A stretch of 64,000 nucleotides of DNA from PALSA-968 sp964387075 (GCA_964387075.1 CAYLVB010000001.1:1-64000); one strand, 5' to 3'; numbered from the stretch's first letter, positions 24,681 through 33,223 are shown. Notes: generated from the sequence alone by a model not told the origin. Program-made: numbers and translations.

Positions 24681-25344
24681 GCTCGTTGATTTTTAGTTCT
24701 AATTTTTTCATTCGTGAAAGTACATTGAGTAACCAGCAGCTCATGATGATCCAGCCGATGCAGGCGGGATAGAAAACGAGGCGCATGTTGTTGTCCATAT
24801 CATATTTTCCAAAAGCAGGATTGCCGCCGTTGCCGGGATGCAACGAACTTGGCGCAATGCGCGGGTAGATCATGATGAACACGAAGGTCATCACGAAAGC
24901 AAAAATATTGTACACCGCCGAGATGCGCGCTTTCTTCTGCGCATCGGGTATCATGGAGCGAAGCAAATAGTACACGCAGTAAACGATCATCGACGCCATC
25001 ACACCTTGCAATTTAGGATCATCGGCCACCCAGGGTTTACCCCATGTATAATTGGCCCAAACCGAACCGGTGATAATTCCCGGCAAAGCAAACATGCCGC
25101 CCACATAGGCAGCGCGCGACGACATCACATCATATTTCTGATCGTATTTGTTCAGGTACATCAATGCGAAGACCCAGGAAATGCCCATTTGCACCAGCAT
25201 GGCAAACCAAAGCGGCACGTGGAAGTAAAGATTGCGTATGGTCTCATTCAAAATATCGAGTCTAGGCACTTCACCTAAAAATCCCATGGCGATGGAGTAC
25301 AACACCAAAAGAATTCCCGCTATTTTCCATAACCAGCTGCCCAT
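24673..25344 (-). CDS. ccmC: Heme transfer protein CcmC (CcsA family)
   Basis: A 223-residue inner-membrane protein with six membrane segments. Two conserved His regions (RNLYFHVPLWF; IAPSSLHPGNGGNP) flank the tryptophan-containing loop NYTWGKPWVADDPKL, which presents heme to CcmE. Length and motifs fit CcmC. It begins the downstream part of the ccm cluster; a 133-nt AT-rich gap with inverted repeats separates it from ccmB. Confidence 0.9.
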   Translation of the reverse strand: MGSWLWKIAGILLVLYSIAMGFLGEVPRLDILNETIRNLYFHVPLWFAMLVQMGISWVFALMYLNKYDQKYDVMSSRAAYVGGMFALPGIITGSVWANYTWGKPWVADDPKLQGVMASMIVYCVYYLLRSMIPDAQKKARISAVYNIFAFVMTFVFIMIYPRIAPSSLHPGNGGNPAFGKYDMDNNMRLVFYPACIGWIIMSCWLLNVLSRMKKLELKINEHA

Positions 25345-25477
25345 TTACGATTTTTTGATTGACGATTTGATCATTTAAGATTTCGGATTTTAGATTTTGC
25401 AATATTCCTGTTATAATGGCTTTTCATGTATTCTTTTTTCAATTCCTAAATCGTAAATCCTAAAATCGTAAATCAAT
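25345..25477. repeat. AT-rich inverted repeats between ccmB and ccmC
   Basis: The left part has GATTGACGATTTG and GATTTCGGATTTTAGATTTT; the right part has AAATCGTAAATCCTAAAATC and AAATCAATTT, approximately their complement. The two arms of about 35 nt could pair across a 50-nt centre. No gene is seen. It may be a dispersed repeat inside the ccm operon. Confidence 0.5.
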
Positions 25478-26137
25478 TTATTCTTTCCAAAGATACCTAA
25501 ATAAGAAGAAAGAGAGACTGAGAATTATCAGGTCAATGATCAACAATCCGCCGAGGTAAGTATAGCTCACGCTCATCTCTAAACCGTCGATGGCGTTGCG
25601 CGTCAATCGTAAGGTCATTAGAAGGACAGGAATACAAACCGGCATGCTCAGCAGGCTCATCACCGAAAAGCTATTCCCTGTTTTGGAAGCGATGCAGCTC
25701 ATCAACGTAAGTGAACCCGCTAAAGCAGAACCTCCCAAAATGAGGGTCAAAGCAAATAAGCTGATATGCTGTACCGGGAAATTGATCAACCAGCCAAAGC
25801 ACAAAACGCCGCAAAGACTTACGGTCCAAACCAAAAGTACGTTGTACAGGATCTTGGACAGAACGAAATCAGAAGGACTGTAAAGCGTATAGTTATAGAT
25901 GGACTTATAGCGACTCTCGGCAAAAAAGCTTTTAGAGGCCGCGTTGATGGCCGCGAAGAAGATCACGATCCAGAAAAGGGCTGCCCAAACATCGGGCCTG
26001 ATGGCTCCCCGAAAGCTGAGGAAAGCGATGAAGACCACACTCAAAACATAGAGCAAAATACCCGCCAGGGCCGTCTTTTGACGGAATTCGAGCCGGAATT
26101 CTTTGCGTAAAAGTTCTATGATATGGGCGCTTTTCAA
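25478..26137 (-). CDS. ccmB: Heme exporter membrane subunit CcmB
   Basis: A 219-residue, six-segment inner-membrane protein: RKEFRLEFRQKTALAGILLYVLSV at the N-terminus and GGSALAGSLTLMSCIASKTGN in the middle are typical of CcmB. The frame is open to 26398, but that part lies over the T9SS gene and has low-complexity shadow sequence. The TTG at 26137 gives the family length and start context. No ccmA (ATPase partner) is found in the cluster; it must lie elsewhere, or the ATPase at 33891 would have to serve, which is not supported. Confidence 0.85.
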   Translation of the reverse strand: MKSAHIIELLRKEFRLEFRQKTALAGILLYVLSVVFIAFLSFRGAIRPDVWAALFWIVIFFAAINAASKSFFAESRYKSIYNYTLYSPSDFVLSKILYNVLLVWTVSLCGVLCFGWLINFPVQHISLFALTLILGGSALAGSLTLMSCIASKTGNSFSVMSLLSMPVCIPVLLMTLRLTRNAIDGLEMSVSYTYLGGLLIIDLIILSLSFFLFRYLWKE

Positions 26138-26169
26138 ACCGGCCCCAAAAGTACTAAAGAAAGAGCTAT

Positions 26170-27654
26170 TTACCTCGTAAGACTGATGAAACCTTTGAGC
26201 GTTTTTTGGTGTTTTTTCCTGTCGGTATAGATTATGGCGAAGTAATAAGTTCCATCGGGGCAGTTCAGGCCGCTTTTGTTCTTTCCGTCCCAGCCAATGG
26301 AAAGGTCTTTGGTACCAAAAACAGGCTCTCCCCAACGGTTGAAAATGGAGATGTCGGCCGAAATGACCAGGTTCCTGAAATTGACCAGCAGGTTCCACGT
26401 ATCATTGATGCCGTCGCCATTGGGGCTGAATATATTGGGGGCGGTGATGCTTAATGATTCTACGCCAACCAGCTCACAAACCTCGAGTAAACGGAGATTT
26501 TGCGGGCGATACCCTGTCGCAAGTGTGAGATCGGCTTTTTTGATGACGGTATCGGTACCGAAATCATATTCAAATAAAGAACCTCCGGAGGCGCCGGCGC
26601 CCAGTTGAGTAACACCGTAAAGTTTTCCGTTTGAGGCCTGCATCAAAGAACCAATTGGATTGCGCCCCGTGCTTGTGTTGAAATTGAATTTTGTTTGAAC
26701 GGAGTTTGTCGTGATATCGTACTCAAATAAAGTTCCCAGGTTGTAAGTACCGCCTTTGGATAAAAGCCCGTACAGTTTTCCGTTGGACGATTGGAGTAAA
26801 GACCCTTCGGGATAATAACCTCCAGTGGTAAAATGAAAATCGATCAACTTGGTGAAGGTGTTGGTGGAAATATCGTAAGAGAACAACACGCCATTACTGA
26901 ATTGTCCGCCGCGTGGAGTAAGCCCGTAAAGCAAACCATTTGATGCCTTGATCAATTCGCCTCCCGGATTTTTGCCGCTTACCGGACCATTAAAATCATG
27001 TAGCTTGGTAAAAGTGTTTGAAACGGTGTTGTATTTGAAAAGACTTCCATCTCCGTAAAAGGCTCCTGTTACGGTAAATCCATACAGATCTCCGTTTCCG
27101 GCATCGAGCAAAGTACCTTGAGGGCCATGACCAACAGCATTACTGAAGATATAGAGCGCGGAAGTTGTTTTTGCAACCGGATCGTAACGAAAAATAGCTC
27201 CGTCGGGAGTAAGGATCCCGCTGTTGGTTGTTCCATAAAAATAGCCATCGGTGGCTTCGATCATGGCGGCGCTGGGCATGCCACCGGGCCCGCTGTCCCA
27301 ATCGAAATCAAATCTCTTAACCAATGAGTCGTTCTGAAGATCATACTCGATCATTGCCCCGCATCCGTTGCAGTTGCCCAATGTGTTGGAAACACCGGTT
27401 CCTCCGGCCCAGGTAAGCCCATACAGACTCCCGTCGCTTGCTTTCATAAGCGAACCCTTAGGCATGGCTCCGCTGGCTGTCCATGTTAAGGTAGCCCGGT
27501 TCACCAAAGTATCTTTATCGATATTGTAGGAGAAAATGGTTCCGGTACCGCTTCCTGCCGCCTGGTAACCAAGCCCCCAGAGATTACAATCATAGATCTC
27601 TTGTCCGTTTACAAACGAGCAAAGTAAAAGAAATGCAAGAATGAGCCTTTTCAT
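26170..27654 (-). CDS. T9SS type B cargo with GloVer-like tandem repeats
   Basis: A 494-residue secreted protein: signal peptide MKRLILAFLLLCSFVNGQ; about eight repeats of the form (K/G)ASDGxLYGLTxxGG...GxLFxYD (period about 48 residues), as in the choice-anchored GloVer repeat family; and a C-terminal gliding-motility-associated domain of T9SS type B (PNIFSPNGDGINDTWNL, IFNRWGEPVF, WDGKNKSGLNCPDGTYYF, LKGFISL). It should be carried across the outer membrane by the T9SS. It lies 32 nt upstream of ccmB on the same strand, an odd partner for it. Confidence 0.88.
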   Translation of the reverse strand: MKRLILAFLLLCSFVNGQEIYDCNLWGLGYQAAGSGTGTIFSYNIDKDTLVNRATLTWTASGAMPKGSLMKASDGSLYGLTWAGGTGVSNTLGNCNGCGAMIEYDLQNDSLVKRFDFDWDSGPGGMPSAAMIEATDGYFYGTTNSGILTPDGAIFRYDPVAKTTSALYIFSNAVGHGPQGTLLDAGNGDLYGFTVTGAFYGDGSLFKYNTVSNTFTKLHDFNGPVSGKNPGGELIKASNGLLYGLTPRGGQFSNGVLFSYDISTNTFTKLIDFHFTTGGYYPEGSLLQSSNGKLYGLLSKGGTYNLGTLFEYDITTNSVQTKFNFNTSTGRNPIGSLMQASNGKLYGVTQLGAGASGGSLFEYDFGTDTVIKKADLTLATGYRPQNLRLLEVCELVGVESLSITAPNIFSPNGDGINDTWNLLVNFRNLVISADISIFNRWGEPVFGTKDLSIGWDGKNKSGLNCPDGTYYFAIIYTDRKKHQKTLKGFISLTR

Positions 27655-27793
27655 GTGTTAAAAATAAGGCAAAAAGGCTCATTTTCCATTCTGAATTGGT
27701 AAGTGGTTGTTTTTGTGCATTAAGTGGCACAGTTTTTGAAAACTTTAGCCGGTTTCAACCTTATAATAACCTAGCTTTACCAAAACTAAAGAA

Positions 27794-28321
27794 ATGAAAA
27801 AAGTAATAGCGGCCGGACTTTTTGTTTTAGGATTCTTAGGCTTAAACGCCCAATCCATTCACCAGTTCAAAGTAAAGACCCTGGAGGGTAAGGACTTTGA
27901 TATGGCCTCTCTAAAAGGCAAGAAAGTGATGATCGTAAATACGGCCAGCGAGTGCGGTTTTACGCCCCAGTACAAGGAGCTCGAAGAGCTTAACAAAAAG
28001 TACGCGGGCAAGAACTTTGTTATTATTGGTTTCCCCTGCAACGACTTTGGCGGCCAGGAGCCCGGCGGGGCAGGAGAGATCCGCGATTTCTGTACCAAGA
28101 ACTACGGTGTTACTTTTCCTTTAATGGAGAAAGTTACCATTGCCGGTAGCCCGGTGTACCAATGGCTAACCCAAAAGAGCCAAAATGGGGTAGAGGACGC
28201 CCTTGTAAAGTGGAACTTCAATAAATTTTTGATAGACGAGAACGGTAAATATGTGAAACATTTGCCTTCTAAAACCCTTCCTACCAGCGAGGATGTTACC
28301 AACTGGATAGAAGGGAAATAA
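27794..28321 (+). CDS. Exported glutathione peroxidase-family protein
   Basis: A 175-residue protein with a signal peptide (MKKVIAAGLFVLGFLGLNAQ). The catalytic tetrad region is present: C54 in ASECGFTPQY, C82 in FPCNDFGGQEPG with Gln 88, and WNFNKFLID. It uses Cys, not selenocysteine. C54 and C82 suggest a thioredoxin-dependent peroxidase mechanism. Its site is the periplasm, where it would reduce organic or hydrogen peroxides. An intrinsic terminator follows (28340-28369). Confidence 0.9.
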   Translation: MKKVIAAGLFVLGFLGLNAQSIHQFKVKTLEGKDFDMASLKGKKVMIVNTASECGFTPQYKELEELNKKYAGKNFVIIGFPCNDFGGQEPGGAGEIRDFCTKNYGVTFPLMEKVTIAGSPVYQWLTQKSQNGVEDALVKWNFNKFLIDENGKYVKHLPSKTLPTSEDVTNWIEGK

Positions 28322-28339
28322 TAAGACCTTTTTAGCGTG

Positions 28340-28369
28340 AAAAGCCCGCCTGCAAAGGCGGGCTTTTTT
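28340..28369 (+). terminator. Intrinsic terminator after the peroxidase gene
   Basis: AAAGCCCGCC (28341-28350), loop TGCAAA, GGCGGGCTTT (28357-28366), then T's to 28369. Confidence 0.9.
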
Positions 28370-28371
28370 AG

Positions 28372-28379
28372 TATCTTTG
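28372..28379 (+). promoter_or_regulatory. -7 box of bshB1
   Basis: TATCTTTG fits TAnnTTTG; it lies directly after the terminator and ends 7 nt before the bshB1 ATG. Confidence 0.5.
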
Positions 28380-28386
28380 TTTCAAT

Positions 28387-29085
28387 ATGATCGATATTCT
28401 CGCTATAGGAGTGCACCCTGACGATGTAGAGCTTAGTTGTTCCGGCACGCTTTTGAAACATATTGCTATGGGCAAAACAGCCGGCATCCTCGACCTCACC
28501 CGGGGAGAAATGGGCACCCGCGGCAATGCCGAACAGCGCACAAAGGAAGCCATGGAATCGGCTAAAGTACTGGGCGTAAAATTTCGCAAGCAATTAGATC
28601 TTGGAGACTGTTTCTTTGAGAACAATAAGGAAAGCCAAATTGAAATTATAAAAGTGTTGCGCGAACACAGGCCTGAAATTGTACTATGCAATGCTAAAGC
28701 AGATCGTCACCCCGATCATGGTCGCTCTGCTAAATTGGTGGCCGATGCCTGCTATTACAGTGGTTTGGTAAAGATAGAGACCGGGCAGGAAGCCTGGAGG
28801 CCGAAGGCGGTCTATCATTATATACAGGATAATTACGAGCACCCCGACTTTGTGGTGGATGTAAGCGCGTTCGCGGAGAAGAAGCGGGAAGCGATCATGT
28901 GCTTCTCTTCACAGTTCTATAATAAAGATTCTAAAGAACCTGTTACGCCGATATCTACACCTGAATTTATTGAAGGATTGATGGCCAAGATGAGTTTATT
29001 TGGAAGACATATTGGCGTGCGTTATGCAGAGGGATACAATGTAAATCGCTATCCCGGAGTGAATTCTTTGTTTGATCTTATTTAA
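28387..29085 (+). CDS. bshB1: Bacillithiol biosynthesis deacetylase BshB1
   Basis: A 232-residue zinc deacetylase of the LmbE/PIG-L family. The zinc ligands HPDD (residues 10-13) and HPDH (108-111) are present, along with TRGEMGTRG and the C-terminal FGRHIGVRYAEGYNVN. BshB removes acetyl from N-acetylglucosaminyl-malate in bacillithiol synthesis. A bacilliredoxin gene at the right edge of the window supports use of bacillithiol. The next gene follows after 6 nt. Confidence 0.93.
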   Translation: MIDILAIGVHPDDVELSCSGTLLKHIAMGKTAGILDLTRGEMGTRGNAEQRTKEAMESAKVLGVKFRKQLDLGDCFFENNKESQIEIIKVLREHRPEIVLCNAKADRHPDHGRSAKLVADACYYSGLVKIETGQEAWRPKAVYHYIQDNYEHPDFVVDVSAFAEKKREAIMCFSSQFYNKDSKEPVTPISTPEFIEGLMAKMSLFGRHIGVRYAEGYNVNRYPGVNSLFDLI

Positions 29086-29091
29086 AATACA

Positions 29092-29484
29092 ATGCCCATC
29101 ACCGACGAGACAAGAAAGCAGATCTTCAACAAGCTGAAGAAGCATCTCGATGCCTGTACGCCGCCCATGGTGGCTACAAAGGGTAGCGGCACGAAGGGTT
29201 ACGAATTGATAGGGAACAAACCCGTGCCTTACGGTTCAACCAAAAAAATAATTCCAGGCATGTTCTTCGCGGCCATCGCGCAGCGGGCAGACAGCGTTAC
29301 TTTTCATTTCTTTCCTTCTTACATGAACCCGGCTATGAAAGAGGTAGCTCCTTCACTTTTCAAATGTTTAAAAGGAAAGACCTGTTTCCATTTCAAAAAG
29401 GAAGAACAGGTAAATGAAAAAGAATTGAAGGCCCTTCTCAAAGCAGGTGTTAGTGCCTGGAAGAAGATGGGGTACATGAAATAA
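29092..29484 (+). CDS. DUF1801-like protein
   Basis: A 130-residue protein. KKIIPGMFFAAIAQRADSVTFHFFPSYM and LKGKTCFHFKKEEQ followed by LLKAGVSAWKKMGYM fit the DUF1801 (YdhG-like) fold, though the N-terminal third is not typical. There is no membrane segment. It lies in a run bshB1-this gene-GNAT with gaps of 6 and 1 nt, so the three are probably co-transcribed. No function can be given. Confidence 0.65.
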   Translation: MPITDETRKQIFNKLKKHLDACTPPMVATKGSGTKGYELIGNKPVPYGSTKKIIPGMFFAAIAQRADSVTFHFFPSYMNPAMKEVAPSLFKCLKGKTCFHFKKEEQVNEKELKALLKAGVSAWKKMGYMK

Positions 29485-29485
29485 T

Positions 29486-29914
29486 ATGATCTTTCGCGAA
29501 ACCCTTATTGCTGATATTGCCGGCATGCACAAAGTGCGTGTGGCTGTAAAAGAGAACGCGCTTTCTAATCCTTATCTCATCACTGCTGCCGATTACGAAG
29601 AATTCATTACCCAAAGAGGCAAAGGCTGGGTTTGCGAATTGAACGGGACAATAACCGGTTTTGCAATTGTAGATCTCAAAGAAAATAATGTCTGGGCTTT
29701 ATTTGTTGATCCCGCTTATGAAAATAAAGGAATAGGGAAGGAGCTACATCGTTTGATGCTCGACTGGTATTTCTCACAAGGAAAAGAAAGTATCTGGCTG
29801 GGCACAGCCCCAAACACACGCGCCGAACTCTTTTACCGTAAGAACGGCTGGAAAGAGATCGGCACACATGGCAAAGGAGAGATCAGGTTTGAGATGACCG
29901 CTACGCGGCAATAA
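29486..29914 (+). CDS. GNAT-family N-acetyltransferase
   Basis: A 142-residue acetyltransferase of the GNAT fold. The acetyl-CoA-binding motif A is VWALFVDPAYENKGIGKELHRLML, with the Q/RxxGxG/A loop as NKGIGK, followed by FYRKNGWKEIG. The substrate is unknown. The stop overlaps the convergent gene at 29901 by 14 nt. Confidence 0.88.
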   Translation: MIFRETLIADIAGMHKVRVAVKENALSNPYLITAADYEEFITQRGKGWVCELNGTITGFAIVDLKENNVWALFVDPAYENKGIGKELHRLMLDWYFSQGKESIWLGTAPNTRAELFYRKNGWKEIGTHGKGEIRFEMTATRQ

Positions 29915-30212
29915 GATGATCCGCTTTTATCGAATAATTCCTCAGGATATTTGCTATTGCCAGCTTTTTGGAGCGAAGCCCAAAAAGAAGCCACCTGTCA
30001 AAACCAATATCAGTAGCCGTTATCTGCTCGATCATCCAAACAGTGGATTGTATCTTCTGCTGCTCATGCGCAAAAGGATCTTCGGCATCCAGTATTTGAA
30101 TGGCACTTAAACAGAGGTGGCGTAATTGAAGCAGGCCTTTACGGGGATCGCTCTTCAGATCAGCCGGGATATTCTCTATCATCGGGATAAGTTCGTCAAT
30201 GGCGTATCGCAT
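29901..30212 (-). CDS. Small helical protein of unknown function with strong palindromic operator
   Basis: A 103-residue protein predicted all-helical (MRYAIDELIPMIENIP..., LQLRHLCLSAIQILDAEDPFAHEQQKIQSTVWMIEQI). I recognise no family. It has its own promoter: TATATTTG on the minus strand (plus 30230-30237), 17 nt before the ATG, with a 16-bp-arm palindrome directly upstream. The regulation is thus clear although the function is not. Confidence 0.65.
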   Translation of the reverse strand: MRYAIDELIPMIENIPADLKSDPRKGLLQLRHLCLSAIQILDAEDPFAHEQQKIQSTVWMIEQITATDIGFDRWLLFGLRSKKLAIANILRNYSIKADHLIAA

Positions 30213-30229
30213 AGTATAAGTATTTGATA

Positions 30230-30276
30230 CAAATATACTAATATATTTAGCAATGTGTTGCTAAATATATTAGCAA
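30230..30276 (-). promoter_or_regulatory. Promoter with large palindromic operator
   Basis: On the minus strand, TATATTTG (plus 30230-30237) is preceded by a perfect inverted repeat with 16-bp arms (30238-30253 and 30258-30273) and a 4-nt centre. Three half-sites TTAGCAA/TTGCTAA occur: ending at 30253, starting at 30258 and ending at 30276. The palindrome occupies the -33 to -7 region, suiting a repressor or a cooperative activator. Confidence 0.7.
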
Positions 30277-30322
30277 TTTACGAACTGTATGGGGTTCAAA
30301 ATGAGATAGAAAGCTTTAGCGC

Positions 30323-30955
30323 TTAGATCTCGTACCGAAAGATGGGTTCCAGGTCGCCAAGATCGTCATGCAAAACATTCAGATCTTTTATCAAACCATT
30401 GTTCAAACCATATACCCATCCGTGTACCTGTAATTTGCGTTTCTTCCAGGCGTTCTGGATGGTTTTGGTCTTGGCCAGGTTCTTTACCTGTTCGATCACA
30501 TTCAATTCCGTAAGGCGGTCGGCCCTGGTATCTTCGTCGGGTATTGCCTCCAGTTCTTTGCGATGCTTATTATACACTTCCTTGATATTTCGTAACCAAC
30601 TGTCTACAAAACCATGTGTTTTGTGGGTCATAGAAGCTCTAACGCCTCCACAGCCATAGTGGCCGCAAACAATGATGTGTTTCACGCCCAGCACTTCCAC
30701 GGCGTATTCAACTACGCTGAGCAGGTTAAAATCGGTATGCACCACCACGTTGGCAATGTTGCGGTGTACGAATATCTCGCCCGAAGTGGTTCCGGTGATC
30801 TCGTTAGCGGGAACGCGGCTGTCGCTGCATCCTATCCATAAGTATTCGGGTTTCTGACCCAATGAGAGTTTTTTGAAATAATCGGGATCATCCATTTTTT
30901 TTGTCATGGCAAACTTCATGTTACCATCTATCAGTTTCTTATAACTTAGGTCCAT
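30323..30955 (-). CDS. Beta-class carbonic anhydrase
   Basis: A 210-residue zinc enzyme that interconverts CO2 and bicarbonate in the cytoplasm. The zinc ligands are C43 (in CSDSRVP, with the D45-R47 dyad), H99 and C102 (CGHYGCGGV); HRNIANVV and VEYAVEVLGVKHIIV are also typical. It starts 5 nt after the SulP transporter gene, a pairing known for bicarbonate uptake and hydration. Confidence 0.93.
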   Translation of the reverse strand: MDLSYKKLIDGNMKFAMTKKMDDPDYFKKLSLGQKPEYLWIGCSDSRVPANEITGTTSGEIFVHRNIANVVVHTDFNLLSVVEYAVEVLGVKHIIVCGHYGCGGVRASMTHKTHGFVDSWLRNIKEVYNKHRKELEAIPDEDTRADRLTELNVIEQVKNLAKTKTIQNAWKKRKLQVHGWVYGLNNGLIKDLNVLHDDLGDLEPIFRYEI

Positions 30956-30960
30956 AACTT

Positions 30961-32508
30961 TTAATTGGTTAGTGTTTCTACTTCGCGTATACCTTCGGTG
31001 GTTACCTCGATCTGGTTATATTTCGCGGATTTTTTGAATTCGTTAAGTAGCTCGATGATATCCTTATCAATGAAAGTGCTGTTACCCGCGTCGAGAAATA
31101 CTTTCGATCCCGGCGGGATCTTGTGCAGCAGCGTGGCTATCTTTCCTTTGTTGATGAAGGTAAGCTGGTGCGCGAACTTCACAAAGAAGTGCTTGCGCCC
31201 CTCGATCTCCTCTTCAAATAACTTATAGGGGGTCTTAAAATTATTACGCAGGATGAAGATGATGGCCGCCACAATACCGATGCACACGCCCTTCAGCAGG
31301 TCGGTAAGCAGCATCACGATGATCGTGATCATAAAAGGAATGAATTGATCCTTTCCGAACCTGAAAACCGACTTGTAGATCTTGGGTGAGGTAAGTTTAA
31401 AACCTGTAAAGATCAGGATGGCTGCCAGGCAGGAGAGTGGTATGTTCATCAACGCGCCGGGAATCAGAAAAATGGCAATGAGGAAAAGAACACCGTGAAT
31501 GATCGACGACATTTGTGTTTTTCCTCCTGCGCTGATATTGGCCGAACTGCGCACGATCACCGAAGTGATGGGAAGACCGCCAATGAGACCACTTACCATG
31601 TTGCCCACGCCCTGCGCAACCAATTCGCGGTTAGAGGGGGTCATGGGGTTCTCGGGGTCGAGCTTATCTACTGCTTCAACATTCAGTAAGGTTTCTAGAC
31701 TCGCCACAACAGCAATGATCCCCGCTGTTTCGTACACCGCTACTGAGGTTAGCTTCGAAAAATCCGGGAAGGTAAAATTAGTGACCAGGTCGGCAAAACT
31801 GTTGATGCGCGGTAACAGCACCATGTGTTCTTCCTTTACTTGTGAATCCGGGAAGAAGTTGATCAGGATCTGGTTGGTCAATATCGCCAGCACCACCACT
31901 ACCAGCGGGCCGGGTATTACCTTTAGCCAACTTATTTTTTTTACCTGGGGCCTGTCCCATAGTATTAGTGTTGCCATGGAAAGTATACCAATAATGACGG
32001 GGCCGAAGCTCACAAAACTGAGCATGTTCTCCAGCTCAGAGAATGTGTTCTGCCCGTCGGCTTGCTCAAAGCTTTCATCTCCTTCGGGGTCGGCATCGTA
32101 ACCCACCAGGTGCGGGATCTGTTTTATGATGAGGATAATGCCGATAGCGGCCAGCATTCCTTTGATCACAGCCGAAGGAATGTAGTGCCCGATGATACCT
32201 GCTCTGCAAAAGCCAAAGATGATCTGCAGAACACCCGCCAATACAAGACTTACCAGGAAGGTCTCGAAACTGCCTAAGGTTGCAACGGCGGTGAGCACAA
32301 CAGAGGTGAGACCGGCTGCCGGACCACTGATGCTCATACGCGAACCGCTGATGCAGGCTACCAAAATACCACCCACCACACCGGAGATGATCCCGGAGAA
32401 GAGGGGTGCTTTTTGGGCAAGAGCAATACCCAGGCACAAAGGAAGTGCCACCAGGAAAACAACTATCCCGGCTTTCAGGTCACTCTTAAAATGTTTAAAT
32501 ATTTGCAT
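30961..32508 (-). CDS. SulP-family inorganic anion transporter
   Basis: A 515-residue protein: about 12-14 membrane segments with ISGPAAGLTSVVLTAVA, VFLVALPLCLGIALA and SNRELVAQGVGNMVSGLIGGLPITSVIVRSSANI, then a short C-terminal STAS-like domain (VFLDAGNSTFIDKDIIELLNEF). The SulP family moves sulfate or bicarbonate. The adjacent carbonic anhydrase makes bicarbonate the better guess. The frame shows no break. Confidence 0.9.
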   Translation of the reverse strand: MQIFKHFKSDLKAGIVVFLVALPLCLGIALAQKAPLFSGIISGVVGGILVACISGSRMSISGPAAGLTSVVLTAVATLGSFETFLVSLVLAGVLQIIFGFCRAGIIGHYIPSAVIKGMLAAIGIILIIKQIPHLVGYDADPEGDESFEQADGQNTFSELENMLSFVSFGPVIIGILSMATLILWDRPQVKKISWLKVIPGPLVVVVLAILTNQILINFFPDSQVKEEHMVLLPRINSFADLVTNFTFPDFSKLTSVAVYETAGIIAVVASLETLLNVEAVDKLDPENPMTPSNRELVAQGVGNMVSGLIGGLPITSVIVRSSANISAGGKTQMSSIIHGVLFLIAIFLIPGALMNIPLSCLAAILIFTGFKLTSPKIYKSVFRFGKDQFIPFMITIIVMLLTDLLKGVCIGIVAAIIFILRNNFKTPYKLFEEEIEGRKHFFVKFAHQLTFINKGKIATLLHKIPPGSKVFLDAGNSTFIDKDIIELLNEFKKSAKYNQIEVTTEGIREVETLTN

Positions 32509-32558
32509 ACGTTCATTTTATTAATGTCAATTAGAAAATTAAAAGAATAAAAAACGAA

Positions 32559-32879
32559 CTATACTTTAGGGGGAGGAGAGCTTTTCTCTAAGATATTATT
32601 GAGAATGCCGGAATGAAGATCATCAAAACCGGTACCGTTGAGAATTTCGTTCTGTGGAAGGAGGGACGAGTGTAACAGGGTAAGGAATACTTCCTCATCG
32701 CAGCTGTCCTCCTTGCTATCCTTAGCTTCCTTGCCTTCCGAATCCGTTGCGTCCTCATCGAGGTCGAGCAATTCGGTCTGCTCCACTTTTCCTAATTTGG
32801 AAAAAAAGGTCATGTTACCGGCCGATAGGAAGTAGAAGCAGGTGAAGATGAATACTATATAGAAAATTACCTTTTTCAT
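32559..32879 (-). CDS. Small exported acidic protein
   Basis: A 106-residue protein from ATG 32879 (MKKVIFYIVFIFTCFYFLSAG), which gives a signal peptide or membrane anchor; the in-frame TTG at 32918 is less likely. The body has an acidic stretch (ELLDLDEDATDSEGKEAKDSKEDSCDEE) and ends SSPPPKV. No family was recognised. It lies 26 nt after the small membrane gene and 50 nt before SulP, in one directional run. Confidence 0.55.
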   Translation of the reverse strand: MKKVIFYIVFIFTCFYFLSAGNMTFFSKLGKVEQTELLDLDEDATDSEGKEAKDSKEDSCDEEVFLTLLHSSLLPQNEILNGTGFDDLHSGILNNILEKSSPPPKV

Positions 32880-32905
32880 GAGCCTAACAAAAATAGACTT
32901 TTTTT

Positions 32906-33223
32906 TCAGACTTTGCAAAGGAAGAGCATAGAGGTGTAAAACAGTAAAAAAGCAACAAAAATTAACGGAAAATACGCGAAAACACCTAAAAATAAAGCTT
33001 TTTTAACGATTTTATTGCAAAAGCAAAGATATGCCCCAAGCACAGATATAACAAGGGCGAGTAAACTACTGCTTAGCAGGAAGTATTGGGTAAAAGAAAC
33101 GATGCCGCCGGCGCTGTAAAAGCTGTTTTCAGCTTTGTCAAAACTTACCAAAACGTAAAGGGTTACGCCGCTTATAAGCAGGAGAAAGAGGGCGGAGAAA
33201 CTATATTTACTTTCCTTACTCAT
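32906..33223 (-). CDS. Small membrane protein, three segments
   Basis: A 105-residue protein from ATG 33223 with three hydrophobic segments (FSALFLLLISGVTLYVLVSF; YFLLSSSLLALVISVLGAYLCF; GVFAYFPLIFVAFLLFYTSML). The start overlaps the stop of the upstream gene by 8 nt, so translation is probably coupled. No family was recognised. It might be a membrane partner of the His/Cys-dyad protein or of the ABC ATPase, which has no other candidate permease nearby; but it is very small for a permease. Confidence 0.6.
   Translation of the reverse strand: MSKESKYSFSALFLLLISGVTLYVLVSFDKAENSFYSAGGIVSFTQYFLLSSSLLALVISVLGAYLCFCNKIVKKALFLGVFAYFPLIFVAFLLFYTSMLFLCKV

Noticed and set aside
26138..26398. N-terminal extension of CcmB
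   Set aside because: The extra residues lie in the shadow of the T9SS gene on the same strand, lack membrane character, and would exceed the family length.
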